Positions 25,533 to 34,256 of a DNA stretch of 64,000 nt are shown in pieces. Position 1 is the first letter of the stretch. Each line of letters opens with the position of its first letter. The DNA is from Haliangium sp050303215. Lineage in GTDB: Bacteria > Myxococcota_A > Polyangia > Haliangiales > Haliangiaceae. Location: assembly GCF_050303215.1 (NCBI RefSeq), contig NZ_JBNLBH010000023.1, positions 1 to 64,000 of the forward strand, written 5' to 3'. Under the pieces are notes generated by a model, which was not told the DNA's origin, did not search any database, and saw only the letters and a list, made by a program, of their open reading frames with translations. The translations under genes and the position numbers were made by a program.

Positions 25533-28500
25533 ATGAGTCAACAACCTGGTTTCGAAGTACTGGATGCTGTTGGTTTGCGACAGGGCAGAAGCGAGCAGCG
25601 CCCTATCGACCTGGGTCTGAAGGCGCCAACGCTGATTGCCCTCCTTCGCGCGCGGGCGCACAGTCAGCCGGACGACCTAAGCTTCAAGTTCTTGATCGAC
25701 GGTGAGGGCAAGGAGGCGGACCTCACCTACGCTGGGCTGGATCGACGCGCGCGCGTGATCGCCGCGTATCTGCAAGCCCGGCTCTCGCCGGGCGATCCGG
25801 TCCTGCTGCTGTACCCCCCCGGCCTCGAGTACATCTCCGCGTTCTTCGGTTGTCTGTACGCGGGGATGGTCGCTGTGCCGACCAGCCTGCCCCACCCCAG
25901 CATGCAGCACCGGGCGCTGCCGCGCCTGATATCGATCATCACCGAGTCGGGAGCTCAGGCCGCGCTCACGCAGCAGGCGATCTACTCGATCATCGACGGC
26001 ATCGCGCGCGGCAACGAGGAGCTGCACAACATCGACTTCATGAGCACGGACACCCTCACCGACGGCCTGGCCGACGAGTGGCGGGAGGTCGACGTCGAGC
26101 CCGACGCGCTGGCGCTGGTGCAGTACACGTCGGGCTCTATCAGCGCGCCCAAGGGGGTTGCGCTGACCCATCGCAATATCCTGTTCAACCAGGCCATGAT
26201 CACGGCGGCCGGGCACACCCACGAGGACCAGTGCTTCGTGGGTTGGCTGCCGCCCACCCACGACATGGGCCTGTTCGGCGGCATCCTTCACATGGTGTAT
26301 ATCGGCCGCTCGGCGGTGTTGATGTCGCCGGAGAAGTTCTTGCAGCGCCCGGTGCGCTGGCTGGAGGCCATCTCCAAGCATCGCGGCACGGTGTCGGCCG
26401 CGCCCAACTTCGCCTTTGATCTGTGCGTTGCCAAGACCACTCCCGAAGAGCGTGAACGGCTGGACCTATCCTCGTGGAGGTTGGTTTTCAACGGCGCCGA
26501 GCCGATCCGTCCCAACTCGCTGGAGCAGTTCTTCGAGGCCTTCGCCGTGTCCGGTCTGCGGCGCTCGGTCATGTACCCCTGCTACGGACTGGCCGAGAGC
26601 ACCCTGATCGTCTCCGGCGGTGATGTCGTCGGACCCAAGATCGTGCACTTCGACACCGACGAGCTCACCCGCAACCACGCCGCCGTGCCGGCGGCGCCGG
26701 GCGACTCGGCGCGGGCTCTGGTCGGGTGCGGGCGGGCCATCCTCACCGAGAAGATCAAGATCGTGGACCCGGAGACCTGCGAGCTCCGCTCCGACGGGCA
26801 GGTGGGTGAGATCTGGATCTCGAGCCCGGCGGTCGCCCACGGCTATTGGAAGAATCCGGAGCTGAGCAAGGAGATCTTCCAGGCCCGGATCGCGGGCGTC
26901 GACGACGAGGACGAGTACCTGCGCACCGGCGACTTCGGCTTCCTCCACGAGGGCGAGCTGTTCGTCACCGGCCGTCTCAAGGACCTCATCATCATCCACG
27001 GCAGCAACCACTATCCCCAGGACATCGAGCACACCGCAGCGCGCCACCCCCTCGCGCGCCGCGGCGGGGCTTGTGTGTTCGAGATGGACAGTGACGGGGT
27101 GGAGAGCGTCGTGATCGTGCAGGAGGTCAAGCCTGGCACGGAAGAGGCGTACGACGAGGTCATCGAGCACATCCTCCGCGATGTGGCCACCGAGCACCAG
27201 GTGCCGGTCAGCGCGGTAGTGTTGACCGCTCCGCGCGCGGTCCCCAAGACCACCAGCGGCAAGGTGCAGCGCCGGCTGTGCAAGAAGCTGTTCTTGGACG
27301 ACGAGCTGCAGCCGCTACGGATGTGGCGCCACGAGCTCCGCCGTCGCCGTCGCCGCGCGACCACCGAGGCCGAGGTCACCGAGGACGTCAGCGTGGTGTG
27401 CGAGGTCGTCGTCTCCACCGTGCGACCGCTGCTGTACGACTACGGCATCACCGCGACCGCGAGCACCGACTTGTCGCTGCTGGGGCTGAGCTCGGTTCGC
27501 GTGGCCGAGCTGTTCCAGTCCTTGCAGGAGCGGCTGCTGCGAGACGACCTCGACCTGGAGATGAACATCCTCTACGAGCACCCCCGCCTCGACGACCTGG
27601 CCTCGTTCTTGTTTTTCCGCGGGTTGGTCGACTCCGAGAAGTTCGAGCAGGTGACCCAGGCCCACGTCGCTGCTGGGCACGCGATGTTGGACGACGAGGA
27701 GTCCTCCGGCATCGGCGAGAACTTCTCCATCAACCACGGCATCGACGGGTACGACGAACTGCCCTTCATGCAGCGGGTGGAGGCCTTCAACCGGGCGGTC
27801 CCCAAGTTCTTCGACGAGCACTACCTACGCTGCATCGACTCGTCGATGGAGCGGGAAGTGAAGGTCGTCGACCGCGCCAGCGGAGACGCCCAGTACATGG
27901 TGATGTTTGGCTCGAACAACTACCTCGGGCTGGCCAACCACCCATATATCCGGGATCGCGTGATCGAGCTGATCAACAAATACGGCATCGGCGTCAGCGG
28001 CGCGCCCGCGCTCAACGGCTACACCACTTTGCACCTCGACGTCGAGGAGCACCTGGCCAGGTTCAAGGGCTGCGAGGCCGCGATGCTGTTCAGCAGCGGC
28101 TACAACGCCAACGTCGGCCTCACCCACTCCATCGCCGGTGCGCGCACCTTGGTGGTGTACGACGAGTTCTGCCACGCGTCCTTCTTGGACGGCCTGTCGA
28201 TGGCGCGTGCGCGCGCCATCCCGTTCCGTCATAACAGCATGACCGAGCTGGAGCGCATCCTCGGCGAGCAAAAGGACGAGCACGTCGACATCTTCGTGGC
28301 GGTCGAGGGGTTGTACTCGATGGACGGTGACGTGGCGCCGATGGACCAGGTGGTGGAGATCTCCCATCGCTACGGGGCCATGGTCGTGGTCGACGACGCC
28401 CACGGCACCGGCATCTATGGCCCTCGCGGCGAGGGCGTGGCCGCCCACTTCTCGACCCACGCCGACATCACGATGGGCACCTTCAGCAAGGTGTTGGCCG

Positions 28501-28934
28501 TCAACGGCGGGTTCATCGCCGGCGACAGGGACATGGTCGACTTCCTGCGCTACAACCAGCGCTCGTACATCTTCTCCACCTCCATTGCGCCGGTGCTGCT
28601 GGCCGCGGTGAAGGCGGGCCTGGAGCTGCTCGACGCGCACCCGGAGCTCAACCAGCGGTTGTGGGACAACATCCATTACCTGGCCTCCGAGCTCGACAAG
28701 ATCGGTATTCACCACGAGCCCTCCAGCCCCATTTTTCCGATCCTGTTCCCCGAAGGGCTGGACGTGGCCAAGGCCTGTAGTCTGTTCCGGGAGCGCAACC
28801 TGTTCGTGAATCCGATTGTGTATCCAGCCGTGCCCAAGTCGAAGGAGCGGCTGCGGGTCAGCGTGAAAGCGTCTCACACCCGCGAGGATCTCGATCGGCT
28901 GGTGCAGTGCTTCCACGACGCCTGGGAGCTGTAG
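25533..28934 (+). CDS. Fatty-acyl-AMP ligase / acyl carrier / AONS-type PLP synthase fusion
   Basis: 1133 aa from the ATG at 25533. Residues ~1-600 are a FAAL: VQYTSGSISAPKGV core, GWLPPTHDMGLFG, and NPEL/RTGDFGF near the end. It would adenylate a fatty acid and load it on the carrier. Residues ~625-705 are a carrier domain with Ser654 in LGLSSVRV; the Asp usual before this Ser is Ser653. Residues ~745-1130 are an alpha-oxoamine synthase (AONS/KBL/SPT family): SNNYLGLA, VVDDAHGTG and the PLP Lys986 in GTFSKVLAVNGG. The fusion should activate an acyl chain, hold it as a thioester and condense it with an amino acid with loss of CO2, giving an alpha-amino ketone. Acyl chain and amino acid are unknown. 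Confidence 0.93.
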   Translation: MSQQPGFEVLDAVGLRQGRSEQRPIDLGLKAPTLIALLRARAHSQPDDLSFKFLIDGEGKEADLTYAGLDRRARVIAAYLQARLSPGDPVLLLYPPGLEYISAFFGCLYAGMVAVPTSLPHPSMQHRALPRLISIITESGAQAALTQQAIYSIIDGIARGNEELHNIDFMSTDTLTDGLADEWREVDVEPDALALVQYTSGSISAPKGVALTHRNILFNQAMITAAGHTHEDQCFVGWLPPTHDMGLFGGILHMVYIGRSAVLMSPEKFLQRPVRWLEAISKHRGTVSAAPNFAFDLCVAKTTPEERERLDLSSWRLVFNGAEPIRPNSLEQFFEAFAVSGLRRSVMYPCYGLAESTLIVSGGDVVGPKIVHFDTDELTRNHAAVPAAPGDSARALVGCGRAILTEKIKIVDPETCELRSDGQVGEIWISSPAVAHGYWKNPELSKEIFQARIAGVDDEDEYLRTGDFGFLHEGELFVTGRLKDLIIIHGSNHYPQDIEHTAARHPLARRGGACVFEMDSDGVESVVIVQEVKPGTEEAYDEVIEHILRDVATEHQVPVSAVVLTAPRAVPKTTSGKVQRRLCKKLFLDDELQPLRMWRHELRRRRRRATTEAEVTEDVSVVCEVVVSTVRPLLYDYGITATASTDLSLLGLSSVRVAELFQSLQERLLRDDLDLEMNILYEHPRLDDLASFLFFRGLVDSEKFEQVTQAHVAAGHAMLDDEESSGIGENFSINHGIDGYDELPFMQRVEAFNRAVPKFFDEHYLRCIDSSMEREVKVVDRASGDAQYMVMFGSNNYLGLANHPYIRDRVIELINKYGIGVSGAPALNGYTTLHLDVEEHLARFKGCEAAMLFSSGYNANVGLTHSIAGARTLVVYDEFCHASFLDGLSMARARAIPFRHNSMTELERILGEQKDEHVDIFVAVEGLYSMDGDVAPMDQVVEISHRYGAMVVVDDAHGTGIYGPRGEGVAAHFSTHADITMGTFSKVLAVNGGFIAGDRDMVDFLRYNQRSYIFSTSIAPVLLAAVKAGLELLDAHPELNQRLWDNIHYLASELDKIGIHHEPSSPIFPILFPEGLDVAKACSLFRERNLFVNPIVYPAVPKSKERLRVSVKASHTREDLDRLVQCFHDAWEL

Positions 28935-29031
28935 CGGGCGGGGGTCATGGCGGAGGCCGTCGTTGATCGATACTTTTGGTATGATGGACGGGCCAATCTC
29001 GGCCCTGCAGCGGCCTGCACATCCAGCGGCT

Positions 29032-29106
29032 TTCAGGGTACCGTGCGTTGCCATCGGCAACGCCTAGGACTTCAGCGTCGCTGAAGGTACCTTCGGCGTC
29101 CCTGAA
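29032..29106 (+). promoter_or_regulatory. Structured leader before the first ValRS-like gene
   Basis: In the 210-bp gap before the gene, TTCAGGG (29032-29038) pairs with CCCTGAA (29100-29106). Inside lie two perfect hairpins: GCGTTGCC/GGCAACGC (29045-29063, 3-nt loop) and CTTCAGCG/CGCTGAAG (29070-29086, 1-nt centre). GGTACC occurs at 29037-29042 and 29086-29091 and can pair between copies. Competing pairings suggest an RNA switch or attenuator. There are faint T-box echoes (AGGGTACCG and CGTCCCT), but the essential TGGN bulge is absent. Confidence 0.45.
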
Positions 29107-29144
29107 CACCCCAGCCGTCCGGGTCGGACCCGGGTACATGTGCC

Positions 29145-31673
29145 ATGAGCAACCATGACGAACCCCAAGAGTCGCCCTTCCTCATCGCGAAGGAGCTCGA
29201 CCACCTGAGCATGGAGGAGCGGTGCCGCTCGCTGTGGGAGGAGACCGGCATCTACCGCCACTCCCCCACCACCGAAGGGGAGATCTTCTCTGTCGACACC
29301 CCACCCCCGTACGTCTCTGCTGCCCACCTGCACGTGGGACATGCGATGTCCTACTCGCAGGCCGAGTTCATCATCCGCTACCAGCGGATGCGTGGGCGCA
29401 AGATCTTCTACCCGATGGGCTTCGACGACAACGGCCTGCCCACCGAGCGCTTCGTCGAGAAGAAGTACTCCATCAACAAGCGCAAGACCACCCGCTCGGA
29501 GTTCCGGGCCCTGTGCCTGGACGAGACCAAGCGGGGCGCGGCCGTCTACGAGGAGCTGTGGCGGGCGCTGGGCTTGTCGGTGGACTGGTCTCTTCGCTAC
29601 TCGACCATCGACGACCACTGTCGACGGTCCTCGCAGCGCTCCTTCGTCGACCTGTACCACAAAGGTCGAGTTTACCGCTCCAAGGAGCCGGTCCTGTGGG
29701 ACGTGCACTTCGAGACCTCGCTGGCCCAGGCCGACCTGGAGACCCTCACCCGCAAGGGCAAGCTGTATGACATCCAGTTCCGCGCCGCCGGCGGTGACCC
29801 GCTGATCATCTCGACCACCCGCCCTGAGCTCATCCCCGCCTGCGTCGGCCTGTACTTCAATCCCCGCGACGAACGCTACCAGCACCTGTCCGGCACCGAG
29901 GCCGAGGTGCCGCTGTCGGGTGGGCGCAAGGTGCCCATCCTGACCGACGACGAGGTCAAGACCGACTTCGGTACCGGCTTGATGATGGTGTGCACCTTCG
30001 GTGACGGCGAGGACGTCAAGCGGTGGAAGCGAGATGGGCTGGAGACTCGGCTCATCATCGAGAAGAACGGGCGCATGAACCAACTCGCCGGGCCTTACGA
30101 GAGCAAGACGGTCGACGAGGCGCGCAAGCTCATCACCAAGGACCTCGAGGCCGCCGGCGACCTGCTCGGCTTCAAGATGGTGGAGCAGAACGTCTCGGTG
30201 TCCGAGCGCTCGTCGGTGCCGGTGGAGTTCCACATGACGCCGCAGTGGTTCATCCGGGTGATGGACGTCAAGGACGAGCTACTCGAGCGCAGCAACCAGA
30301 TCCGCTGGCACCCCGACTGGATGAAGGTGCGCCTCGATCAATGGATCGAAGGGCTGCGCTACGACTGGAACATCAGCCGCCAGCGCTTCTACGGGGTGCC
30401 GGTGCCGGTGTGGTTCTGCGCCGGTTGCGACGCGCCGGTGGTGGCGAGCGAGGACTCGCTGCCGGTCGATCCGCTCGAGGATCCGCCCCCGTGTGAGCGC
30501 TGCGAGCAGTGCGGCGGGACCGAGTTCGTGGGCGACCCCGACGTCATGGACACCTGGATGACGTCGTCGATGTCGTCGCTCATCAACACCAACTGGGTGG
30601 GCACCGAGGGTCGAGTCGGCGACATGAGCCTGTACCCCATGACCGTGCGGGTGCAGGCGTTCGAGATCATCCGCACCTGGCTGTTCTACTCGGTGGTCAA
30701 GTCCCACTTCCACACCGACAGCCTGCCCTGGCGCGACGTCATGATCTCGGGCTGGGGGCTCAACGAGCAAGGCAAGAAGATCAGCAAGCGCGACCTGGAG
30801 AAGCACACCGGCGCCGACGGCTACAATCGCTACGAGCCCTACGCGGTCATCAAGCGCTACGGCGCCGATCCCCTGCGCTACTGGGCCGCGGGCAGCAACC
30901 TCGGCAGCGACACCCGCTTCAACGAGCGCGACGTCAAGAACGGTCGTCGCCTGGTCATCAAGCTGTGGAACGCGGCCCGCTTCGTCGGGATGCAGCTCGA
31001 GGGCTTCGACCCCAAGGCCGAGCGGGTCCCCTTCGCCCAGCGTACGCCCGAGGATCGCTGGGTGCTGACCGAGCTCAACAAGATTCTGCCCACGGTGGCT
31101 GACGGGTTCGACACCTACAACTACTCGGTCGCCCGCGAGGCTACCGACACCTTCTTCCGTCAGGTGTTCACCGACAATTATCTGGAGATGGTCAAGGATC
31201 GCTTCTGGCACCCCGAGCGGCACGAGGAGTCGGCGCGGGCCTCGGCCCGAGCCACCATGTGGGAGACGTTGCGGACGGTCCTGGCCCTGTATGCGCCGTT
31301 CATGCCCTTCGTGACCGAGGAGCTGTATCAGCGCCTGTACCGCCCCTACGAGGACGCGGTGTCCCTGCATGTGTCGCCGTGGCCGGAGCACGACCCGGCC
31401 CGCACTCAGAGCGTGCCCGAGATGGACATCATCCTCGGCATCCTGCTCGCCGTACGCCGCATCCGCACCGACCGGCGCATCTCCCAGACCCGCGAGATCG
31501 AGGCCCTCATCATCGACCTGTCGGGCGCGGCGTCGGAGGTCAAAGAGGCCGTCGAGCGCCTGTCCAACACCCTGCAAGCGGTGGCGCGCACCAAGAGCCT
31601 GTCATTCGGACAGGCCGAGCAGGAGACCGACATCGACAACGTGAGGATCGAGCTCGTCGAGCACGCATCCTGA
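29145..31673 (+). CDS. Valyl-tRNA synthetase homologue, Rickettsia/archaeal type
   Basis: 842 aa. Class I synthetase with HVGH at 63-66 and PMGFDDNGLPTE, WDVHFETSLAQADLE and TTRPELIPACVG segments diagnostic of the archaeal/Rickettsia ValRS lineage rather than the common bacterial ValRS or LeuRS. The CP1 editing domain keeps TTRPE and a GTGLMMVCTFGD motif, so editing looks intact. A Zn ribbon (CAGC...CERCEQC) lies near 425-455. The KMSKS loop is altered to KKISKR near 545. It has no C-terminal coiled coil, as usual for this type. In a gene cluster it may be an insensitive second copy (as the IleRS2-type MupM protects against mupirocin) or supply a charged tRNA for biosynthesis. Which one cannot be told from sequence. 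Confidence 0.9.
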   Translation: MSNHDEPQESPFLIAKELDHLSMEERCRSLWEETGIYRHSPTTEGEIFSVDTPPPYVSAAHLHVGHAMSYSQAEFIIRYQRMRGRKIFYPMGFDDNGLPTERFVEKKYSINKRKTTRSEFRALCLDETKRGAAVYEELWRALGLSVDWSLRYSTIDDHCRRSSQRSFVDLYHKGRVYRSKEPVLWDVHFETSLAQADLETLTRKGKLYDIQFRAAGGDPLIISTTRPELIPACVGLYFNPRDERYQHLSGTEAEVPLSGGRKVPILTDDEVKTDFGTGLMMVCTFGDGEDVKRWKRDGLETRLIIEKNGRMNQLAGPYESKTVDEARKLITKDLEAAGDLLGFKMVEQNVSVSERSSVPVEFHMTPQWFIRVMDVKDELLERSNQIRWHPDWMKVRLDQWIEGLRYDWNISRQRFYGVPVPVWFCAGCDAPVVASEDSLPVDPLEDPPPCERCEQCGGTEFVGDPDVMDTWMTSSMSSLINTNWVGTEGRVGDMSLYPMTVRVQAFEIIRTWLFYSVVKSHFHTDSLPWRDVMISGWGLNEQGKKISKRDLEKHTGADGYNRYEPYAVIKRYGADPLRYWAAGSNLGSDTRFNERDVKNGRRLVIKLWNAARFVGMQLEGFDPKAERVPFAQRTPEDRWVLTELNKILPTVADGFDTYNYSVAREATDTFFRQVFTDNYLEMVKDRFWHPERHEESARASARATMWETLRTVLALYAPFMPFVTEELYQRLYRPYEDAVSLHVSPWPEHDPARTQSVPEMDIILGILLAVRRIRTDRRISQTREIEALIIDLSGAASEVKEAVERLSNTLQAVARTKSLSFGQAEQETDIDNVRIELVEHAS

Positions 31674-31694
31674 CCCGTCCACGGGAGGTTAGCC

Positions 31695-32159
31695 ATGAGC
31701 CAAGATACATATCTGAGCAAGCTCGAATCGGCACACGACATCGAGGTGTTTGGTGAGGCGCTCTACACCAGCATCGCGCGGCTCACCCGCGATCCTCGCT
31801 GGCGTGAGGTATGGGTCACCCTGGCCAAGCTCGAGACCCAGACCAAAGAGCGCCTGGCCGACAGGCTGCGCCCGGAGAAGGCCGTGCGCGAGAAGCCCTA
31901 TCGGCGCTGGATGGGTCGCGTGCTCGGGTTCGCGGCCGCGGTCGCGCCACGGAGTTGGCTGCTGCGGGTGATGGTGTCCGAGACCGCCGACTACATCAAG
32001 TTGTTCGAGGAGCTGCGCGCGGTCGCGCCGCCCGAGGACGCGGCCCTGGTCGACTACATCGTCGCCCACGAGGAGGCCCAGGCGGTGTTCGCGCGCGAGG
32101 CGCTGGCCGGCGCCAGCGCGACCTTCCTGGCGCCGGTGGAAGCCCTGCTCGAGCGCTAG
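31695..32159 (+). CDS. Small helical, possibly ferritin-like protein
   Basis: 154 aa, strong GGAGG ribosome site, 21 bp after the synthetase gene and probably co-transcribed. It is almost all helix, with acidic and His residues in ferritin-like positions: Glu21, Glu47, Glu96 or Glu105, and His125-Glu126, one set per helix of a putative four-helix bundle, with an Arg-rich linker at 59-75. This could bind a di-iron centre as in rubrerythrin-like oxidases used in some N-oxidation pathways, but the ExxH pair is not canonical. It could instead be a structural or coenzyme-free helical protein. Confidence 0.5.
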   Translation: MSQDTYLSKLESAHDIEVFGEALYTSIARLTRDPRWREVWVTLAKLETQTKERLADRLRPEKAVREKPYRRWMGRVLGFAAAVAPRSWLLRVMVSETADYIKLFEELRAVAPPEDAALVDYIVAHEEAQAVFAREALAGASATFLAPVEALLER

Positions 32160-32168
32160 CGGGCGCTC
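32151..32168. terminator. Hairpin between convergent genes
   Basis: GAGCGC (32151-32156), six-base loop containing the stop codon, GCGCTC (32163-32168). It sits at the end of the ferritin-like gene and just before the stop of the convergent monooxygenase gene. Short and without a U-tract. Confidence 0.35.
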
Positions 32169-32173
32169 CCAGC

Positions 32174-33223
32174 TCAGTCACGCAGCAGCGGCAGCAGGTG
32201 GGTGCCGAGCCGCTCGACCTCCTCGAGCATGGGGTAGCCGTGGAGGATGAACATCTCCAGCCCGGCGTCGATGTATGAGCGCAGCGCGGCGGCGACGTCC
32301 TCGTACGAGCCGATCAAGGTCGTGCTGGCGGGAGAGCTGTAGCGCGACATCCCGGCCCAGTGGCAGGGCGCGAGCATCTCCTCCGGGGCAGGGGGCCCGG
32401 TCACGGGCCGGTTGGACGAGGACGCGTCGGGCGGGATGAGGCGGGGGTCGATATGGCCGAGCAGGTGGCCGGCAGCGCGATGGGCCTCGGCCTCGCTGGC
32501 GCGGGCCACGACGTAGAAGTGGGTGCCGACCCGGACCCGGCGGCCGAGTTGATCCGCGCGGCGGTGAATGTCGGTAGCGTACTCCCGAGCCGCATCGAGC
32601 GTACGTCCGATGACGAGCATGCACTCCGACTCACGGGTGCCCAGGTCACGAGCAATTTCCGACTGTCCGGAAAAATAGATTGGAGGGTGAGGCGTCTGGA
32701 CCGGCTTGGGATAACACGAGGCAGCGCGTATCGAGTAGAACTCGCCATCGAGGGAGAATTCGTCTTGGGTCCACAGCCCCTTGAGGATGGCGATGGCCTC
32801 CCCGGTGCGTCGATAGCGCGCGTCGTGGTCGAGGGTCTCGCCAAAAATCTCCAGCGCGGCGCCCCCGCTGACCACGTTCAGCATGAAGCGCCCGTTGCTG
32901 AACATGTCGAGGGTGGCGCACATGCGGGCGCAGATCGCCGGATCGATGACGCCGGTGCGGATGGCCACCAGCAGCTTGATCTTCTCGCTCACGGCGGCCA
33001 TCGCCGACGCGGTCACCAGGCTGTCCACGTACGGGGCGTGGGGGCCAAAGTGGTTGTTGCCCTGGCCGGTGGTGATGAGCACGCTCTCGAACCCGGCGTC
33101 CTCGGCGGCGCGGACCACGCTCCCGAGGTGGTCGAGGGTGGGGAGCTGTCGCGGCATCCACTGACCCAGGATCTCGTCGTCTCCCGTGCTCGGGAGGACC
33201 CAGCAGAACTCGATGTGCGACAT
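32174..33223 (-). CDS. SsuD-like FMNH2-dependent monooxygenase (bacterial luciferase fold)
   Basis: 349 aa, ATG with an AGGAG ribosome site. It closely follows alkanesulfonate monooxygenase SsuD: FCWVLPSTGD opening, a GFESVLITTGQG strand, KLLVAIRTGVIDPAICARMCATLD, NVVSGG, the LDHDARYRRTGE helix and PPIYFSGQSEIA. These enzymes use reduced flavin and O2 to cleave C-S bonds, hydroxylate amines or do Baeyer-Villiger chemistry. No flavin reductase gene is in the window. Next to an SDR on the same strand, it may tailor the product. Substrate unknown; sulfonate use is possible but not supported by neighbours. Confidence 0.92.
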   Translation of the reverse strand: MSHIEFCWVLPSTGDDEILGQWMPRQLPTLDHLGSVVRAAEDAGFESVLITTGQGNNHFGPHAPYVDSLVTASAMAAVSEKIKLLVAIRTGVIDPAICARMCATLDMFSNGRFMLNVVSGGAALEIFGETLDHDARYRRTGEAIAILKGLWTQDEFSLDGEFYSIRAASCYPKPVQTPHPPIYFSGQSEIARDLGTRESECMLVIGRTLDAAREYATDIHRRADQLGRRVRVGTHFYVVARASEAEAHRAAGHLLGHIDPRLIPPDASSSNRPVTGPPAPEEMLAPCHWAGMSRYSSPASTTLIGSYEDVAAALRSYIDAGLEMFILHGYPMLEEVERLGTHLLPLLRD

Positions 33224-33287
33224 GGGGGACTCCTGACTCGTCGGTGGGGGGGCAGGTTCCGACAGGGCCCCGACTGCCGGCGCCCTG

Positions 33288-34100
33288 CTAGATCTTATAG
33301 GTGGCTGCGATGACGCGCTCGAACATTGCCGTGGAGAGAATGCGGCGCAGTAGGATGCCCAGGCGTTGAGTAGGCATACCTACCGCGTAGCGCAGTTTCG
33401 GGTTGCGCTTGCGGATGATCTTTTCGACCAGTTTGGCGATCAGGATGGGATCAGGGCCGGCTTGCTCGTCGCGTTCCGCGATCGCGAGGGTGGTCTCCAT
33501 CTGGTCGGCGTAGGCCGAACTGCCATGCTCGGGCTGGACGCGGACCCGGTGCGCGGTGAAGCCGGTGCGGAAGTCGCCGGGCTCGACCAGCGAGACCTTG
33601 ATCCCAAACGCCCGCACCTCCAACCGCAGGGCCTCGGTCATGGCCTCCAGCGCGAACTTGCTCGCGCAGTACATGCCCTGGAAGGGCAGTGACATCAACC
33701 CTCCAATCGAGGAGATGTTGATGATCCGACCACTCCCGCGCTCCCGCATCCGCGGCAAGACTGCCTGACACAGCCGGAGCGCGCCGAAGAAGTTGGTCTC
33801 GAACTGCGCCTTGGCGGCCGTGATGGAGGTGTCCTCGATAGCGCCTGCGTAGCCCACTCCGGCGTTGTTGATGAGCACGTCGACCCGGCCGGCCTGCTCG
33901 TACACGGCGTCGAGCGCCTGCCGGACCGACGCATCGTCGGTGACGTCCATCGCGAGCTCTTGGTACCCCTCCGGTGGCTGTTGCAGGGCGCGACGGGTGC
34001 CGAACACGCGCAACCCGCGCTGGGCGAGGTGGCGCGCGCACGCCGCTCCGATTCCCGAGGAGGTGCCCGTAATCAGGACTATGGTCTGCTCGTGTGCCAT
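33288..34100 (-). CDS. Short-chain dehydrogenase/reductase
   Basis: 270 aa from the ATG at 34100. Classical SDR: TGTSSGIG cofactor loop near the N-terminus, NNAG (in LINNAGVGYAG), catalytic Ser in INISSIGG, and YxxxK as Tyr-Cys-Ala-Ser-Lys. The C-terminal extension ending in RRILSTAMFERVIAATYKI resembles SDRs acting on lipid or sphinganine-type ketones. A ketone reductase beside an AONS-type synthase is reminiscent of 3-ketosphinganine reductase following serine palmitoyltransferase (inference). The start is 157 bp from the divergently transcribed carrier-protein gene. Confidence 0.93.
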   Translation of the reverse strand: MAHEQTIVLITGTSSGIGAACARHLAQRGLRVFGTRRALQQPPEGYQELAMDVTDDASVRQALDAVYEQAGRVDVLINNAGVGYAGAIEDTSITAAKAQFETNFFGALRLCQAVLPRMRERGSGRIINISSIGGLMSLPFQGMYCASKFALEAMTEALRLEVRAFGIKVSLVEPGDFRTGFTAHRVRVQPEHGSSAYADQMETTLAIAERDEQAGPDPILIAKLVEKIIRKRNPKLRYAVGMPTQRLGILLRRILSTAMFERVIAATYKI

Positions 34101-34256
34101 CGCTCGGCAGGCGCAGGGTTGGGGTAGTATAGTAGCCTCCAATGCCTTCGATTGGCTAGCCTGCGCGGGCGTGAGATAGTCCCGGGCCGAGGGCTCGGCA
34201 GCGCGTATCGCGGCTGTCGGGCCGTCCTGTCGGCAGTCAGAGGAGTAATCAGCGAC

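Noticed and set aside
28990..29144. Calling the synthetase leader a T-box riboswitch
   Set aside because: Only loose echoes of the T-box and terminator segments are present, with no TGGN bulge and no clear Stem I specifier loop. Kept as an unclassified structured leader.
29145..31673. Leucyl- or isoleucyl-tRNA synthetase
   Set aside because: The HVGH context, FDDNGLPTE, LAQAD and the CP1 motifs fit Rickettsia/archaeal ValRS better. Still a class I Leu/Ile/Val family member, so phylogeny should confirm.
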